This document shows positions 7,393-15,371 of a DNA stretch of 23,392 bases, piece after piece. The stretch covers positions 1 to 23,392 of the forward strand of contig SKLD01000080.1 in assembly GCA_007123395.1 (NCBI GenBank), in the 5' to 3' direction. Position 1 is the stretch's first letter. Every line of letters starts with the position of its first letter. The notes beneath the pieces are model-generated. The model did not search any database and had not been told where the DNA came from. It saw nothing but the letters and a program-made list of their open reading frames with translations. A program made the position numbers and the translations under genes. The stretch is from Opitutales bacterium (GTDB lineage Bacteria; Verrucomicrobiota; Verrucomicrobiia; Opitutales; Oceanipulchritudinaceae).

Positions 7393-8565
7393 GTGAGTAT
7401 CGAGAACCAGCCAACGGCCACGGGCGACGGGGCGAAGATCACGGTGTCGTTTGCCGCGACAAACCCATGCCATGTCTATGACCTTGCGCTTGCCCTGCGT
7501 GCGCGCGGCGTCGGCGGGATGTACTATTCGGGCTACCCCAGATGGCGGCTGCGCCCGCCGCCTGGCTTTCGGATGCGCACCGCGAGTTTTCGCACGCTCG
7601 TGACCTACGGATTGCAGCGGGTGCCGGAGCGGCTCCGCCCCGCCAATTCCCGGCTTTTTCAGTGGCAGGACACGGGCTTCGACCGGCGGGTGGCGCGGAT
7701 GCTGGAGCCTTGCGGGTTCATTCACGGTTTACCGGGGCAGTGCCTGCGGATTTTCCAACAGGCAAGGAAGCTCGGGGTATGCACCGTCTTGAACCACGCG
7801 AGCGGCCCGCTGCGCCAGCAGTTGGCGCTGATCACTCCGGAGTATGCGCGGGCGGGGCTGGAACCGCCACTGCGCGAAGACCGCAGCGCCGCGCTGTTAC
7901 GCAGGATCGACTTGGAGATGGAACTGGCCGATTTTCATTGTGTGGCATCTACTGTCGTGCGCGAGCAACTCCTGCGCGAGGGTGTGGCGGAGGAGCGGAT
8001 TTGGGTGGTGCCTTATGGGGCGGATCCCGAACGGTTTCCAAAATCGTCGGCGGTTCCGGAAGGGCCGTTTACGGTGTTTTTTGCGGGGCAGTTGAGCCTG
8101 CGCAAAGGGATTCACTATCTGCTGAAGGCACTGGAATTGGTCGGCCGGGACGATTGGGAGGTGCGCTTTTACGGTCCTGCGATGGGCGAGACGGCGGGGG
8201 ATTTCGCGGCTTACCGGGGCGGCGGGGTGCTTCGCCGCATGGGGGCGGTCCCGCAGGCGGCGCTCGGCCGGGCCTTCGCCGAAGCATCGGTCCTCGTCCT
8301 GCCGTCGGCGGAGGAAGCCTTCGGGCTGGTCGTGGTGCAGGCTCTGGAAGCGGGCGTGCCGTGCATCGTCAGCGACAGGGTGGGGGCGAAGGATTTGATC
8401 CGGCACCGTGAGAATGGTTCAGTCGTACCGTTCGGCGATGCTGCGATCTTGGCCGAAGAACTCGTGTGGTGGGCGGCAAACCCGCGCCGTGTGCCGGACC
8501 GCTACGGATGGGAGCCGTGCGCGGCGGTATTGCATCGGCTCTCCTCGCGGGCGGCGGGGATGTGA
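7393..8565 (+). CDS. GT-B fold glycosyltransferase, GT4-like
   Basis: The 390-residue protein is a nucleotide-sugar-dependent glycosyltransferase, probably for surface polysaccharide or exported glycan. The N-terminal half is divergent. The C-terminal donor domain is clear: VVPYGADPERF (206-215), VFFAGQLSLRKGIHYLLKAL (228-247), VLRRMGAVPQAALGRAFAEASVLVLPS and EEAFGLVVVQALEAGVPCIVSDRVG (307-331). The usual E-x7-E motif reads E308-x7-Q316, so the second glutamate is a glutamine. Such variants occur in active GT4 enzymes. The GTG at 7393 is the first possible start, because an in-frame TGA lies two codons upstream. No signal peptide is seen, so it is probably cytoplasmic or peripheral to the inner membrane. 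No other glycan genes are nearby, so the acceptor cannot be named. Confidence 0.85.
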   Translation: MSIENQPTATGDGAKITVSFAATNPCHVYDLALALRARGVGGMYYSGYPRWRLRPPPGFRMRTASFRTLVTYGLQRVPERLRPANSRLFQWQDTGFDRRVARMLEPCGFIHGLPGQCLRIFQQARKLGVCTVLNHASGPLRQQLALITPEYARAGLEPPLREDRSAALLRRIDLEMELADFHCVASTVVREQLLREGVAEERIWVVPYGADPERFPKSSAVPEGPFTVFFAGQLSLRKGIHYLLKALELVGRDDWEVRFYGPAMGETAGDFAAYRGGGVLRRMGAVPQAALGRAFAEASVLVLPSAEEAFGLVVVQALEAGVPCIVSDRVGAKDLIRHRENGSVVPFGDAAILAEELVWWAANPRRVPDRYGWEPCAAVLHRLSSRAAGM

Positions 8566-8656
8566 CGGTCTGGGAACGGGATAGGCTCAACGGCTTCATG
8601 CCGTTCGGCGAATGCGGCTTGTCACAGCGCGTGTCGTGGCCAATCTCCCTGCGTCA

Positions 8657-9730
8657 ATGGACTTGGAGGCACTCAGGAAGGAGATCGACGGCATCGATTC
8701 GACCATTGTCGAGTTGCTCAATGAGCGTGTTCGGCTTGCCGGGGATATCGGCAAGCTGAAGTTGAAAGCGGGCACAGCCGTTTATGTGCCGACCCGCGAA
8801 GAGGAGATTTTCGGTCGGCTCAAGGCACAGTCCAAGGGCTTGCTTTCCGAGGCCGCTCTTCGCGCGATCTACCGCGAGGTTTTTTCCGCCGCGCGTGAGC
8901 AGCAAAGGCCCACAACTATCGCCTACCTCGGTCCCGAAGCGACCTATACGCATCAGGCGGCCCTCAAGAATTTCGGTCAAGCGAGCGCCTACATGCCGTT
9001 GGATACGGTGCCCGACGTCTTCACGACAGTGCGGCGCGGCGATGCTGAGTATGGTGTTGTGCCCATCGAGAACTCGACACAGGGAACGGTAATCAGCTCC
9101 CTTGATATGCTCGTCGAGGCGGGGCTCACTATCGTCGCGCAAATCTACTTGGAGATCTCCCATTGCCTCATCTCGCACTCACCGCTGGAAGAAATCCATT
9201 CCATCCATTCCAAGGACAACGCCCTTGGGCAGTGCCGCCAGTGGATCGCGCGCATGCTGCCGGGTGCGGATTTGATCGAGTCGACAAGCACGGCCGCTGC
9301 CGTCAAGCACGCCAAGGAGCACCCTGAAGCCGCCGCCATCGCCAGCAAGATCGCTGCCGTTCTCTATGAAATGCCGGTGCAGGCAGAGCGCATCAACGAC
9401 GAGCAGGACAACGTGACCCGCTTTCTCGTGATCGGAAAACACGGCACACCGCGGCTGGGCGAAGGGCGCGACAAAAGCAGTTTTGTCTTTACGCTACCCG
9501 ATAACAATCCCGGTGCGCTCATTAAGGCACTCTTTCCCTTCAGTATGCGGGGAATCAATATCTCCAAGATCGAGTCGCGTCCGAGCCGGAAGAAGCTCTG
9601 GGACTACTACTTCTACATCGATGTGACGGGCCACCGCGACGATCTTGCACTTGGCGAAGCGATTGAGGAGTTGGAGCGTTTCTGCCCCCTCGTTAAGTGG
9701 CTCGGCAGCTATCCAAATGCCTCGCTTTAA
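8657..9730 (+). CDS. pheA: Bifunctional chorismate mutase / prephenate dehydratase (P-protein)
   Basis: This enzyme converts chorismate to prephenate and then to phenylpyruvate, the committed steps of phenylalanine synthesis, in the cytoplasm. The chorismate mutase domain is residues 1-85 (LRKEIDGIDSTIVELLNERVRLAGDIGKLK is split across 6-35). The dehydratase domain follows (about 87-262), with IAYLGPEATYTHQAA, VVPIENSTQGTV and the catalytic TRF at 254-256. A C-terminal ACT domain (about 274-355) carries GAL (286-288) and ESRP (306-309), the phenylalanine-binding signatures, so feedback inhibition is expected. I chose the ATG at 8657 because the mutase domain normally begins there. An in-frame ATG at 8612 would add 15 unrelated residues. 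Neither has a clear Shine-Dalgarno. The upstream glycosyltransferase ends 91 bp away. No attenuator-type leader peptide is recognised. Confidence 0.95.
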   Translation: MDLEALRKEIDGIDSTIVELLNERVRLAGDIGKLKLKAGTAVYVPTREEEIFGRLKAQSKGLLSEAALRAIYREVFSAAREQQRPTTIAYLGPEATYTHQAALKNFGQASAYMPLDTVPDVFTTVRRGDAEYGVVPIENSTQGTVISSLDMLVEAGLTIVAQIYLEISHCLISHSPLEEIHSIHSKDNALGQCRQWIARMLPGADLIESTSTAAAVKHAKEHPEAAAIASKIAAVLYEMPVQAERINDEQDNVTRFLVIGKHGTPRLGEGRDKSSFVFTLPDNNPGALIKALFPFSMRGINISKIESRPSRKKLWDYYFYIDVTGHRDDLALGEAIEELERFCPLVKWLGSYPNASL

Positions 9731-10065
9731 TGTTTTGAAGTTGGAACTCAGCCAATTTGCCCGCACTCAAAAATATCTCGAAGATATATTTATTGCATCG
9801 ATCCTTTGCTTCGCTGCGAAAGCCGGTCCTGCTGCGCGAAGTGATCCACGAGCTGGGAGCAAATAACCGAGTGGAATCGTGACTGGCTTCACTGCCATGC
9901 CTGCGAGAGGCTGTCACACGTTGTCGCGAGACAGTCCGGTAGGGTTGGAAGGAACCGGCCGAATTCGTTGCACGGTTGGGCTCATCCGTGCTCGCGCTTG
10001 CCGCGGGAATGGCTTGCGGGATGGGCGCTTTGTCGACCGGCAAGCGATGAACTTCCGCAGGCGCT
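9731..10065. other. Intergenic region between pheA and the RAYT gene
   Basis: This 335-bp non-coding stretch lies between convergent genes. Just after pheA there is an AT-rich stem ATATCT-CGA-AGATAT (9773-9787) followed by ATTTATT, a weak candidate terminator. Further on, CTTCGC and GCGAAG about 20 nt apart could pair (around 9808-9842). I looked for repeated extragenic palindromes that a RAYT might act on and did not find a convincing repeated pair here. No small gene is supported. Confidence 0.5.
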
Positions 10066-11112
10066 TTATTTGGCCATGGTCGTTTGCTGCATAGCGTGGA
10101 TAGGTTGCTCTTGTTTCGGTTCCTCGACACATCGCTTTGCCAGCTTTGGACGGGCTACGGCAAGGTCCGTGCCGTCCAGCAATCCGACAGCCGGGCATGC
10201 CGGAGGCTTCTTCATTTGGCTGAGTGCGGCGGCACCCGCTCCTTCCCGCAACCATTGTTGACTGCCCAAGGCTCTCCCCTGCGTGAGAAAGCGCAACTTC
10301 AGCCGCAGCAGCTCGTGCATCTCCAGTTCACCGCCTTTGCGTACTGCTTCCAAGAGGGATGCCGGATCAATCCGCGCGCCGGAACCGTCGCGCTTTGCGG
10401 CGGCGCCCTTGCCCAGCATCAAGAGGCGGTAGCGGGCGAGCGCGTCGTCTTCATCCGATGCCTGCGGATGGCACTGTGCCAGGGCCCGGCGTATGCCCGT
10501 ATCGCCTGCGAGGGCTGCGGTGTACCCGCTCCAGCGGTAATCTTCCGGGAGCGCGGCGATTCCCGCCCGCACGGGATTTAGGTCTATATAGGCCGCCACA
10601 AGGCCGACAAGCCACGGGGTGTCCTCAATCAGCACACTCCCAAAGCGTTCCGCCCAAAGTGTGCCCACGGTTTCGGACGCGCGGTTGAACCACTTCGTGT
10701 AGCGCTGTCGTAGGGTCCGCATGAACTCGGAGACATCGCCCATACGCCGCCGCAGCTTCCCGCGCAGGCGGTCCGCCGTGTCCGGCGGATCGTTCGCCAG
10801 CGCATGCTCCAGACCGGACGCGTCCAGCCCGCACCACTGCGCGCGGGCCGTTCCGTAGAGCGCTTGGAAGCGGCTCACCAACTCGGCGTCGGAGCATTGC
10901 TTGGTCGCCGGATCGATGCGCACGAGGATGTGAAAGTGGTTCTGCAGGCAGCAATAGGTAATCAGTTCCACGCCGCTGAACGCGGCGGCGCGGCGCAGGG
11001 CTTCCACCCATACCTCCCGGTGGACATCCGACAAAAGATGCCGCCGGTGCACGAGCCTCGCCGTCACATGATAGACGGCGATTTTTTCAGACTTTATACG
11101 TATCTCCCCCAT
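10066..11112 (-). CDS. REP-associated tyrosine transposase (RAYT, Y1/IS200-like HUH enzyme)
   Basis: The 348-residue protein belongs to the Y1 transposase superfamily, single-strand DNA nucleases related to IS200/IS605 TnpA. The HUH metal-binding motif is NHFHILV (His59, His61). The catalytic tyrosine is most likely Tyr138 in LRQRYTKWFN, and GTLWAERFGSVLIED plus YIDLNPVRAG (151-184) are standard RAYT sequences. A long C-terminal region (about 225-348), rich in basic residues and glutamine, extends past the nuclease core. Such tails are common in RAYTs of Opitutae-like bacteria. A good AAGGAG lies 5 nt before the ATG. The gene is single, with no terminal inverted repeats or target duplication seen. 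RAYTs are usually domesticated and act on dispersed REP palindromes rather than moving themselves. Confidence 0.9.
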   Translation of the reverse strand: MGEIRIKSEKIAVYHVTARLVHRRHLLSDVHREVWVEALRRAAAFSGVELITYCCLQNHFHILVRIDPATKQCSDAELVSRFQALYGTARAQWCGLDASGLEHALANDPPDTADRLRGKLRRRMGDVSEFMRTLRQRYTKWFNRASETVGTLWAERFGSVLIEDTPWLVGLVAAYIDLNPVRAGIAALPEDYRWSGYTAALAGDTGIRRALAQCHPQASDEDDALARYRLLMLGKGAAAKRDGSGARIDPASLLEAVRKGGELEMHELLRLKLRFLTQGRALGSQQWLREGAGAAALSQMKKPPACPAVGLLDGTDLAVARPKLAKRCVEEPKQEQPIHAMQQTTMAK

Positions 11113-11222
11113 CGATCTCCTTCCAGTTTGATTGTTGTTGAGTTTTCGAGTGGTCGTTCGGATAAGTCAACTAAAAAGCTCAGAGATATTTTGTTTTGTT
11201 TAGCAATTTAGAGCGCAGAGAA

Positions 11223-11945
11223 TCAGGCGAGGGCGAACATGGCGATGCCGGCGGCGACGGAGGCGTTGAGGCTATTGATGCGGCCGGCTTGGTCGAGGCG
11301 GAGGGTGGTGTGGGCGTGGTTGAGGATGTATTGGCCGACGCCGCGGTCTTCGCCGCCGATAACGAGGAGGAGTTTTTCGGGGGGGGCGGCGGCGAAGGCG
11401 CGGAGTTCGGCGGTGCCTTTGGCGTCGAGGGCGGCGATGTGGTAGCCTTTTTCGAGGGCCTGCATGGCGTAGCGGTTGGCGGTGCAGTCGCGGGCGATGC
11501 GCATGTGCTCGACGGCGCCGGCGGAGACTTTGACGACGCTGGGGTAGATCTCGGGGACGCCCTTGACGGGCAGGAGGACCTCGGAGAAGCCGAAGACTTC
11601 GGCGCTGCGGAGGATGGCGCCGACGTTGTGGGGATCTTCGACGTTGTCGAGGAGGAGAACGCGGGGCGCGGTGAGGAGTTCGTCGTGAGGGGTGTAGGGG
11701 TAGAGGCTGGTGCGCAGGACGATGCCCTGGTGTTCGCGCGATCCACAGAGCTGCTGGAGGCGTCCTTTGTCGGTCCACTCGATGGGGATACCGTCGGCTT
11801 CGACGCGCTCGGCTAGTTTGCGGAGGCGCCCAGACCCGGCGGTGGCGGCGTTGAGGTAGGCCCCGTGGAAGCGCCGGCGCCCGGCAATGAGGGCTTCGAA
11901 GGCGGGGTTTAGGCCGTAGAGGAATTCTTTGCTGGCGCGTGCCAT
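11223..11945 (-). CDS. rlmB: 23S rRNA (guanosine-2'-O-)-methyltransferase RlmB-like (SpoU/TrmH family)
   Basis: The 240-residue SPOUT methyltransferase uses S-adenosylmethionine to methylate the 2'-hydroxyl of a ribose, most likely Gm2251 of 23S rRNA. The N-terminal substrate-binding domain (about 5-80) begins EFLYGLNPAFEALIAGRR and includes EHQGIVLRT. The catalytic trefoil-knot domain has motif 1, LLLDNVEDPHNVGAILRSA (97-115), motif 2, LLVIGGEDRGVG, and motif 3, INSLNASVAAGIAMF. The ATG at 11945 is chosen over an upstream in-frame start that would overlap glmS. glmS ends 8 bp upstream, so the two are probably cotranscribed. The family is certain. The exact rRNA position is inferred, since TrmH-type paralogues share these motifs. 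Confidence 0.88.
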   Translation of the reverse strand: MARASKEFLYGLNPAFEALIAGRRRFHGAYLNAATAGSGRLRKLAERVEADGIPIEWTDKGRLQQLCGSREHQGIVLRTSLYPYTPHDELLTAPRVLLLDNVEDPHNVGAILRSAEVFGFSEVLLPVKGVPEIYPSVVKVSAGAVEHMRIARDCTANRYAMQALEKGYHIAALDAKGTAELRAFAAAPPEKLLLVIGGEDRGVGQYILNHAHTTLRLDQAGRINSLNASVAAGIAMFALA

Positions 11946-11953
11946 GGGGGCGG

Positions 11954-13813
11954 TCACTCGACCGTCACGGATTTGGCGAGGTTGCGCGGCTTGTCGACGT
12001 CGCAACCGCGGGCGACGGCGATGTAATAGGCGAGCAATTGCACCGGCACGGTGAAGAGGGTAGGCTGCACGACTTCGGGGCTCTCGGGGAGCTTGATGAC
12101 GTCGTCAGCGAGGCCCTCAGGAAATTCTTTGCCGGCGTTCGTTATGGCGATGACGGGTCCCTCTCGCGCCTTGATTTCTTGGATGTTGGAGAGAACCTTC
12201 TTGAAGATCTCGCCCTTGGGTGCGAAGGCGACCGTCGGACAATCCGGGCAGATGAGGGCGATGGGGCCGTGTTTCATCTCGGCGGCGGGGTAGCCCTCGG
12301 CGTGGATATAGGAGATCTCCTTGAGTTTGAGGGCGCCTTCGAGGGCGATGGGGAACATGAGTTGCCGCCCGAGGAAGAGAAAGTCGTTTTTATCGGCGTA
12401 TTTGTGTGCGATGTGTTCGATTTCCTCGGCGCGGTCGAGTACTTGGCTGATGAGTCCGGGAGTTTTCTGGAGGGCGCTGACGACGTGGCGACCGTCGGTG
12501 AAGCTCATGTCGCGCATGCGGCCTAGGTAGAGGGCAAGCATGGCGGCGATGTGGACTTGCGCGGTGAAGGCCTTGGTGGAGGCGACGCCGATTTCGGGGC
12601 CGCTATGCTGGTAGATGCCTCCGTCGTTTTCGCGGGCGATGGTGGAGCCAACGGCATTGGTGATGCCCAGGACGCGGTAGCCCTTGCGCATGGCCTCGCG
12701 CATGGCCTCTAGGGTGTCGATGGTTTCGCCGCTCTGGCTGACGGTGAAGACGAGGGTGTTCTTGTCGAGGGGGGCGTTGCGGTAGCGGAACTCACTGGCG
12801 TATTCAACCTCGACGGGGATGCGCGCGAATTTTTCGATGAGGTATTCGGCGACGAGGCAGGAGTGCCACGCGGTGCCGCAGCCAAGAAAGACGATGCGGT
12901 CGATCTGGCGCAGTTCGCGCGGATCGATGTTGAGCCCGCCGAATTGTGCGGTGCTGCCGTCTTGGGAGAAGCGCCCGCGCATGGCGTTTTCAATAGCCAT
13001 GGGCTGCTCAAAGATCTCCTTGAGCATAAAGTGTGGATAGTGGCCGAGGTCGGCGTCCTCGACGCTCCAGTCGATTTTGCTGATGACGGGATCAATGGAG
13101 AGAGAATCGACGGTGGTGATCGAAAAATCCCCGCGGTGCAGGTGGACGACTTGGCCGTCGTTGAGGTAAACGACGTTTTGCGTGCGTCCGGCGAAGGCCG
13201 CGACATCGCTGCCGATCATGTTTTCGCCATTGCCCACACCGATGATGAGGGGGCTGCCCTTGCGCGCGCCGACGAGTTCGCCGGGGACGTCGGCGCACAT
13301 CGCGGCAATGCCGTAGGTGCCCTCGACCTGGAGGAGCGCCTGCCGCACGGCTTGGACAAACGCGGCAGAGTAGCCCCCGCCGTTGCTTACGGACTCCGCA
13401 TCGTAGCAGAAGGCGATGAGATTGGCGAGGACCTCGGTATCGGTTTCCGAGCGGAAGGTGACGCCCTTGGCCTCGAGTTCCGCCTTGAGAAAGGCGTAGT
13501 TTTCGATGACGCCGTTGTGCACGAGGGCGATTTTGCCGTCCCAGCTCAGGTGGGGGTGGGCGTTGCCGTCGGTGACGCCGCCGTGGGTGGCCCAGCGGGT
13601 GTGGCTGATACCCATGGTCGCGGTGGTCGGACGGGACTGGGCGACCTTGGCCACGACATCGACGCGCCCCGTCTTTTTCATAAGCTCGATGCCGCCTTCG
13701 TCGAGCAGAGCCAGCCCGGCGGAATCGTAGCCGCGGTATTCGAGACGTTTTAGTCCCTCGATGAGAATATCCGCTGCTTTGTGCTTTCCAACATAGCCGA
13801 CAATGCCACACAT
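11954..13813 (-). CDS. glmS: Glutamine--fructose-6-phosphate aminotransferase (isomerizing)
   Basis: GlmS makes glucosamine-6-phosphate from fructose-6-phosphate and glutamine, the first step towards UDP-GlcNAc for peptidoglycan and lipopolysaccharide. The 619-residue length is near the usual 608-610. The protein starts MCGIVGYVG, so after removal of Met the N-terminal Cys is the glutaminase nucleophile. That fixes the start at 13813 against a longer in-frame form. The glutaminase domain covers about 1-240 (LEYRGYDSAG, HTRWATHGGV). Two SIS sugar-isomerase domains follow (FTVSQSGETIDTLEAM and the region around KLKEISYIHAEGYPAAEMKHGP). The C-terminus ends PRNLAKSVTVE, as in E. coli. rlmB follows 8 bp downstream. 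No glmS-ribozyme core is apparent in the 101-bp upstream gap. Confidence 0.97.
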   Translation of the reverse strand: MCGIVGYVGKHKAADILIEGLKRLEYRGYDSAGLALLDEGGIELMKKTGRVDVVAKVAQSRPTTATMGISHTRWATHGGVTDGNAHPHLSWDGKIALVHNGVIENYAFLKAELEAKGVTFRSETDTEVLANLIAFCYDAESVSNGGGYSAAFVQAVRQALLQVEGTYGIAAMCADVPGELVGARKGSPLIIGVGNGENMIGSDVAAFAGRTQNVVYLNDGQVVHLHRGDFSITTVDSLSIDPVISKIDWSVEDADLGHYPHFMLKEIFEQPMAIENAMRGRFSQDGSTAQFGGLNIDPRELRQIDRIVFLGCGTAWHSCLVAEYLIEKFARIPVEVEYASEFRYRNAPLDKNTLVFTVSQSGETIDTLEAMREAMRKGYRVLGITNAVGSTIARENDGGIYQHSGPEIGVASTKAFTAQVHIAAMLALYLGRMRDMSFTDGRHVVSALQKTPGLISQVLDRAEEIEHIAHKYADKNDFLFLGRQLMFPIALEGALKLKEISYIHAEGYPAAEMKHGPIALICPDCPTVAFAPKGEIFKKVLSNIQEIKAREGPVIAITNAGKEFPEGLADDVIKLPESPEVVQPTLFTVPVQLLAYYIAVARGCDVDKPRNLAKSVTVE

Positions 13814-13914
13814 AATGGGTTTGCAAAGCATCACACGGCACCCCATAAGGCAAGCTTAGAACCAAGGGAGGATAGTTTGCCGCATTCCAACAGCGAATCA
13901 AATACCGGAGGTCA

Positions 13915-15195
13915 ATGAAATCGAAAGTCATATCTGTCATCATGGGCGGGGGGCGGGGCACACGTCTGCACCCGCTTACCGCCGAGCGCTGCAAACCGGC
14001 GGTGCCTCTCGCGGGCAAGTATCGGCTCGTCGATATCCCGATCAGCAACTGCGTGAACTCCGGTCTCAATCAGATCTTTGTGCTCACGCAGTTCAATACG
14101 GCCTCGTTGCACCGGCACATCCAGGAGAGCTACAAATTCGATCCCTTCGGTGGCGGATTCGTCGACATTCTCTCTGCCGAGCAGACAATCCGGGGCGATA
14201 GCTGGTACCAAGGCACGGCCGATGCCGTGCGCCAAAACCTCCATCACTTCGGCCTCGGCGACGATGACCTCGTCCTCATCCTCTCGGGCGACCAGCTCTA
14301 TCAAATGGATTTCCAGGGACTCATCGCGCAGCACCGGGAATCCGGGGCGGAAGTCACCATCGCGGCGAAGGCGATGAAAACCACTGAGGTTGCGGGTCTC
14401 GGCCTCATGCGGGTGGGCGAGGACCTGACGATCCAGGAGTTTGTCGAAAAGCCGACCGATCCGGCGGTGATCGAGGGGTTGGCGGTTGCGGACGCCATCG
14501 CGGAGGAACTGAAGGGCGACGGCGGCGAGCGCTTCGTCCTCGCAAACATGGGTATCTATTGCTTCAACGCCAAAGTTCTTCGCGAGGCGCTCGACACGGA
14601 CTACGCGGACTTCGGCAAAGAGGTCATCCCCGAGTTGCTTGGGCGCCGCCGCCTCAACGGCTTCATTTACCAAGGTTACTGGGAAGACATCGGGACGGTG
14701 CATTCGTTCTTCAACGCCAACCTGCAGCTTACGGATCCGCTGCCGCCCTTCAATTTTTTTGACGGCGACAACCCGGTCTACAGCCGCGCGCGCTACCTGC
14801 CCGCCTCGAAGATCAACGCCTGCCGCTTCGAGCGCTCGATCCTTGCCGACGGCAGCATCGTAAGCGAGGCGGAGATCATCCATGCGGTTATCGGGGTGCG
14901 TTCCATGGTGCGCCGCGGGTCGCGCTTGGTCGATGTTGTCATGATGGGCGGCGACTGGTTTGAGAGCGAGGCGGACATCGCGGAAAACGAAAGGATCGGC
15001 CGTCCGCACCTCGGCGTGGGCGAGGACTGCCGAATCGAACGCGCTATTATCGACAAAAACGCGCGCATCGGCAACGGCGTTCACCTCAGTCCGGAGGGTA
15101 AACCCGACATGTTCCACAAGGGCGATATCATGGTGCGCGACGGCGTCCTCATCGTGATGAAGGGGGCGGTTGTTCCCGACGGCACCACTCTATGA
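13915..15195 (+). CDS. glgC: Glucose-1-phosphate adenylyltransferase (ADP-glucose pyrophosphorylase)
   Basis: GlgC makes ADP-glucose from ATP and glucose-1-phosphate, the regulated first step of glycogen synthesis. The 426-residue protein begins with the nucleotidyltransferase signature VIMGGGRGTRLHPLT followed by KPAVPLAGKYRLVDIPISNC. It continues with WYQGTADAVRQN, LILSGDQLYQMD, FVEKP and YWEDIGTVHSFF. A C-terminal left-handed beta-helix domain follows (about 300-426), with ISEAEI-like hexapeptide turns (GSIVSEAEIIHAVIG). A strong GGAGG lies 5 nt before the ATG. It is divergent from glmS across 101 bp and followed by an intrinsic terminator, so it is probably transcribed alone. No other glycogen gene is in the window. 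Confidence 0.96.
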   Translation: MKSKVISVIMGGGRGTRLHPLTAERCKPAVPLAGKYRLVDIPISNCVNSGLNQIFVLTQFNTASLHRHIQESYKFDPFGGGFVDILSAEQTIRGDSWYQGTADAVRQNLHHFGLGDDDLVLILSGDQLYQMDFQGLIAQHRESGAEVTIAAKAMKTTEVAGLGLMRVGEDLTIQEFVEKPTDPAVIEGLAVADAIAEELKGDGGERFVLANMGIYCFNAKVLREALDTDYADFGKEVIPELLGRRRLNGFIYQGYWEDIGTVHSFFNANLQLTDPLPPFNFFDGDNPVYSRARYLPASKINACRFERSILADGSIVSEAEIIHAVIGVRSMVRRGSRLVDVVMMGGDWFESEADIAENERIGRPHLGVGEDCRIERAIIDKNARIGNGVHLSPEGKPDMFHKGDIMVRDGVLIVMKGAVVPDGTTL

Positions 15196-15255
15196 GCGCG
15201 GTGCGGAGAGATTTGCGGAATCTTGACGGTTCCACCCGCTCCGTTCTTTTCATCC

Positions 15256-15275
15256 CCCGCACGTGGCGGGTTTTT
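15256..15275 (+). terminator. Rho-independent terminator downstream of glgC
   Basis: A CCCGC (15256-15260) / GCGGG (15266-15270) stem with a 5-nt loop is followed at once by a run of five T and then CTT. It lies 60 bp after the glgC stop and is the cleanest intrinsic terminator in the window. The stem is short but fully GC. Confidence 0.75.
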
Positions 15276-15371
15276 CTTGCCCGGTCCGGAGGAAACCACT
15301 CTGTCTGAGCCGGAGCAGTTTGCTTCCGTGCCAACACAACTCGTGCGGAGAACCCACAGAACCACCGGCGC

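Noticed and set aside
10066..11222. A complete IS200/IS605 insertion sequence around the transposase
   Set aside because: The protein is RAYT-type. No subterminal palindromes at both ends, no TnpB and no repeated copy were seen.
12863..13753. Plus-strand 296-codon open frame
   Set aside because: It is a shadow of glmS, whose reading is certain.
13814..13914. Possible glmS ribozyme upstream of glmS
   Set aside because: The gap is only 101 bp and I could not find the conserved catalytic core or paired elements. The ribozyme is mainly known from Firmicutes and close relatives.
13912..15117. Minus-strand 401-codon open frame
   Set aside because: It is a shadow of glgC, which has a strong Shine-Dalgarno and full family motifs.
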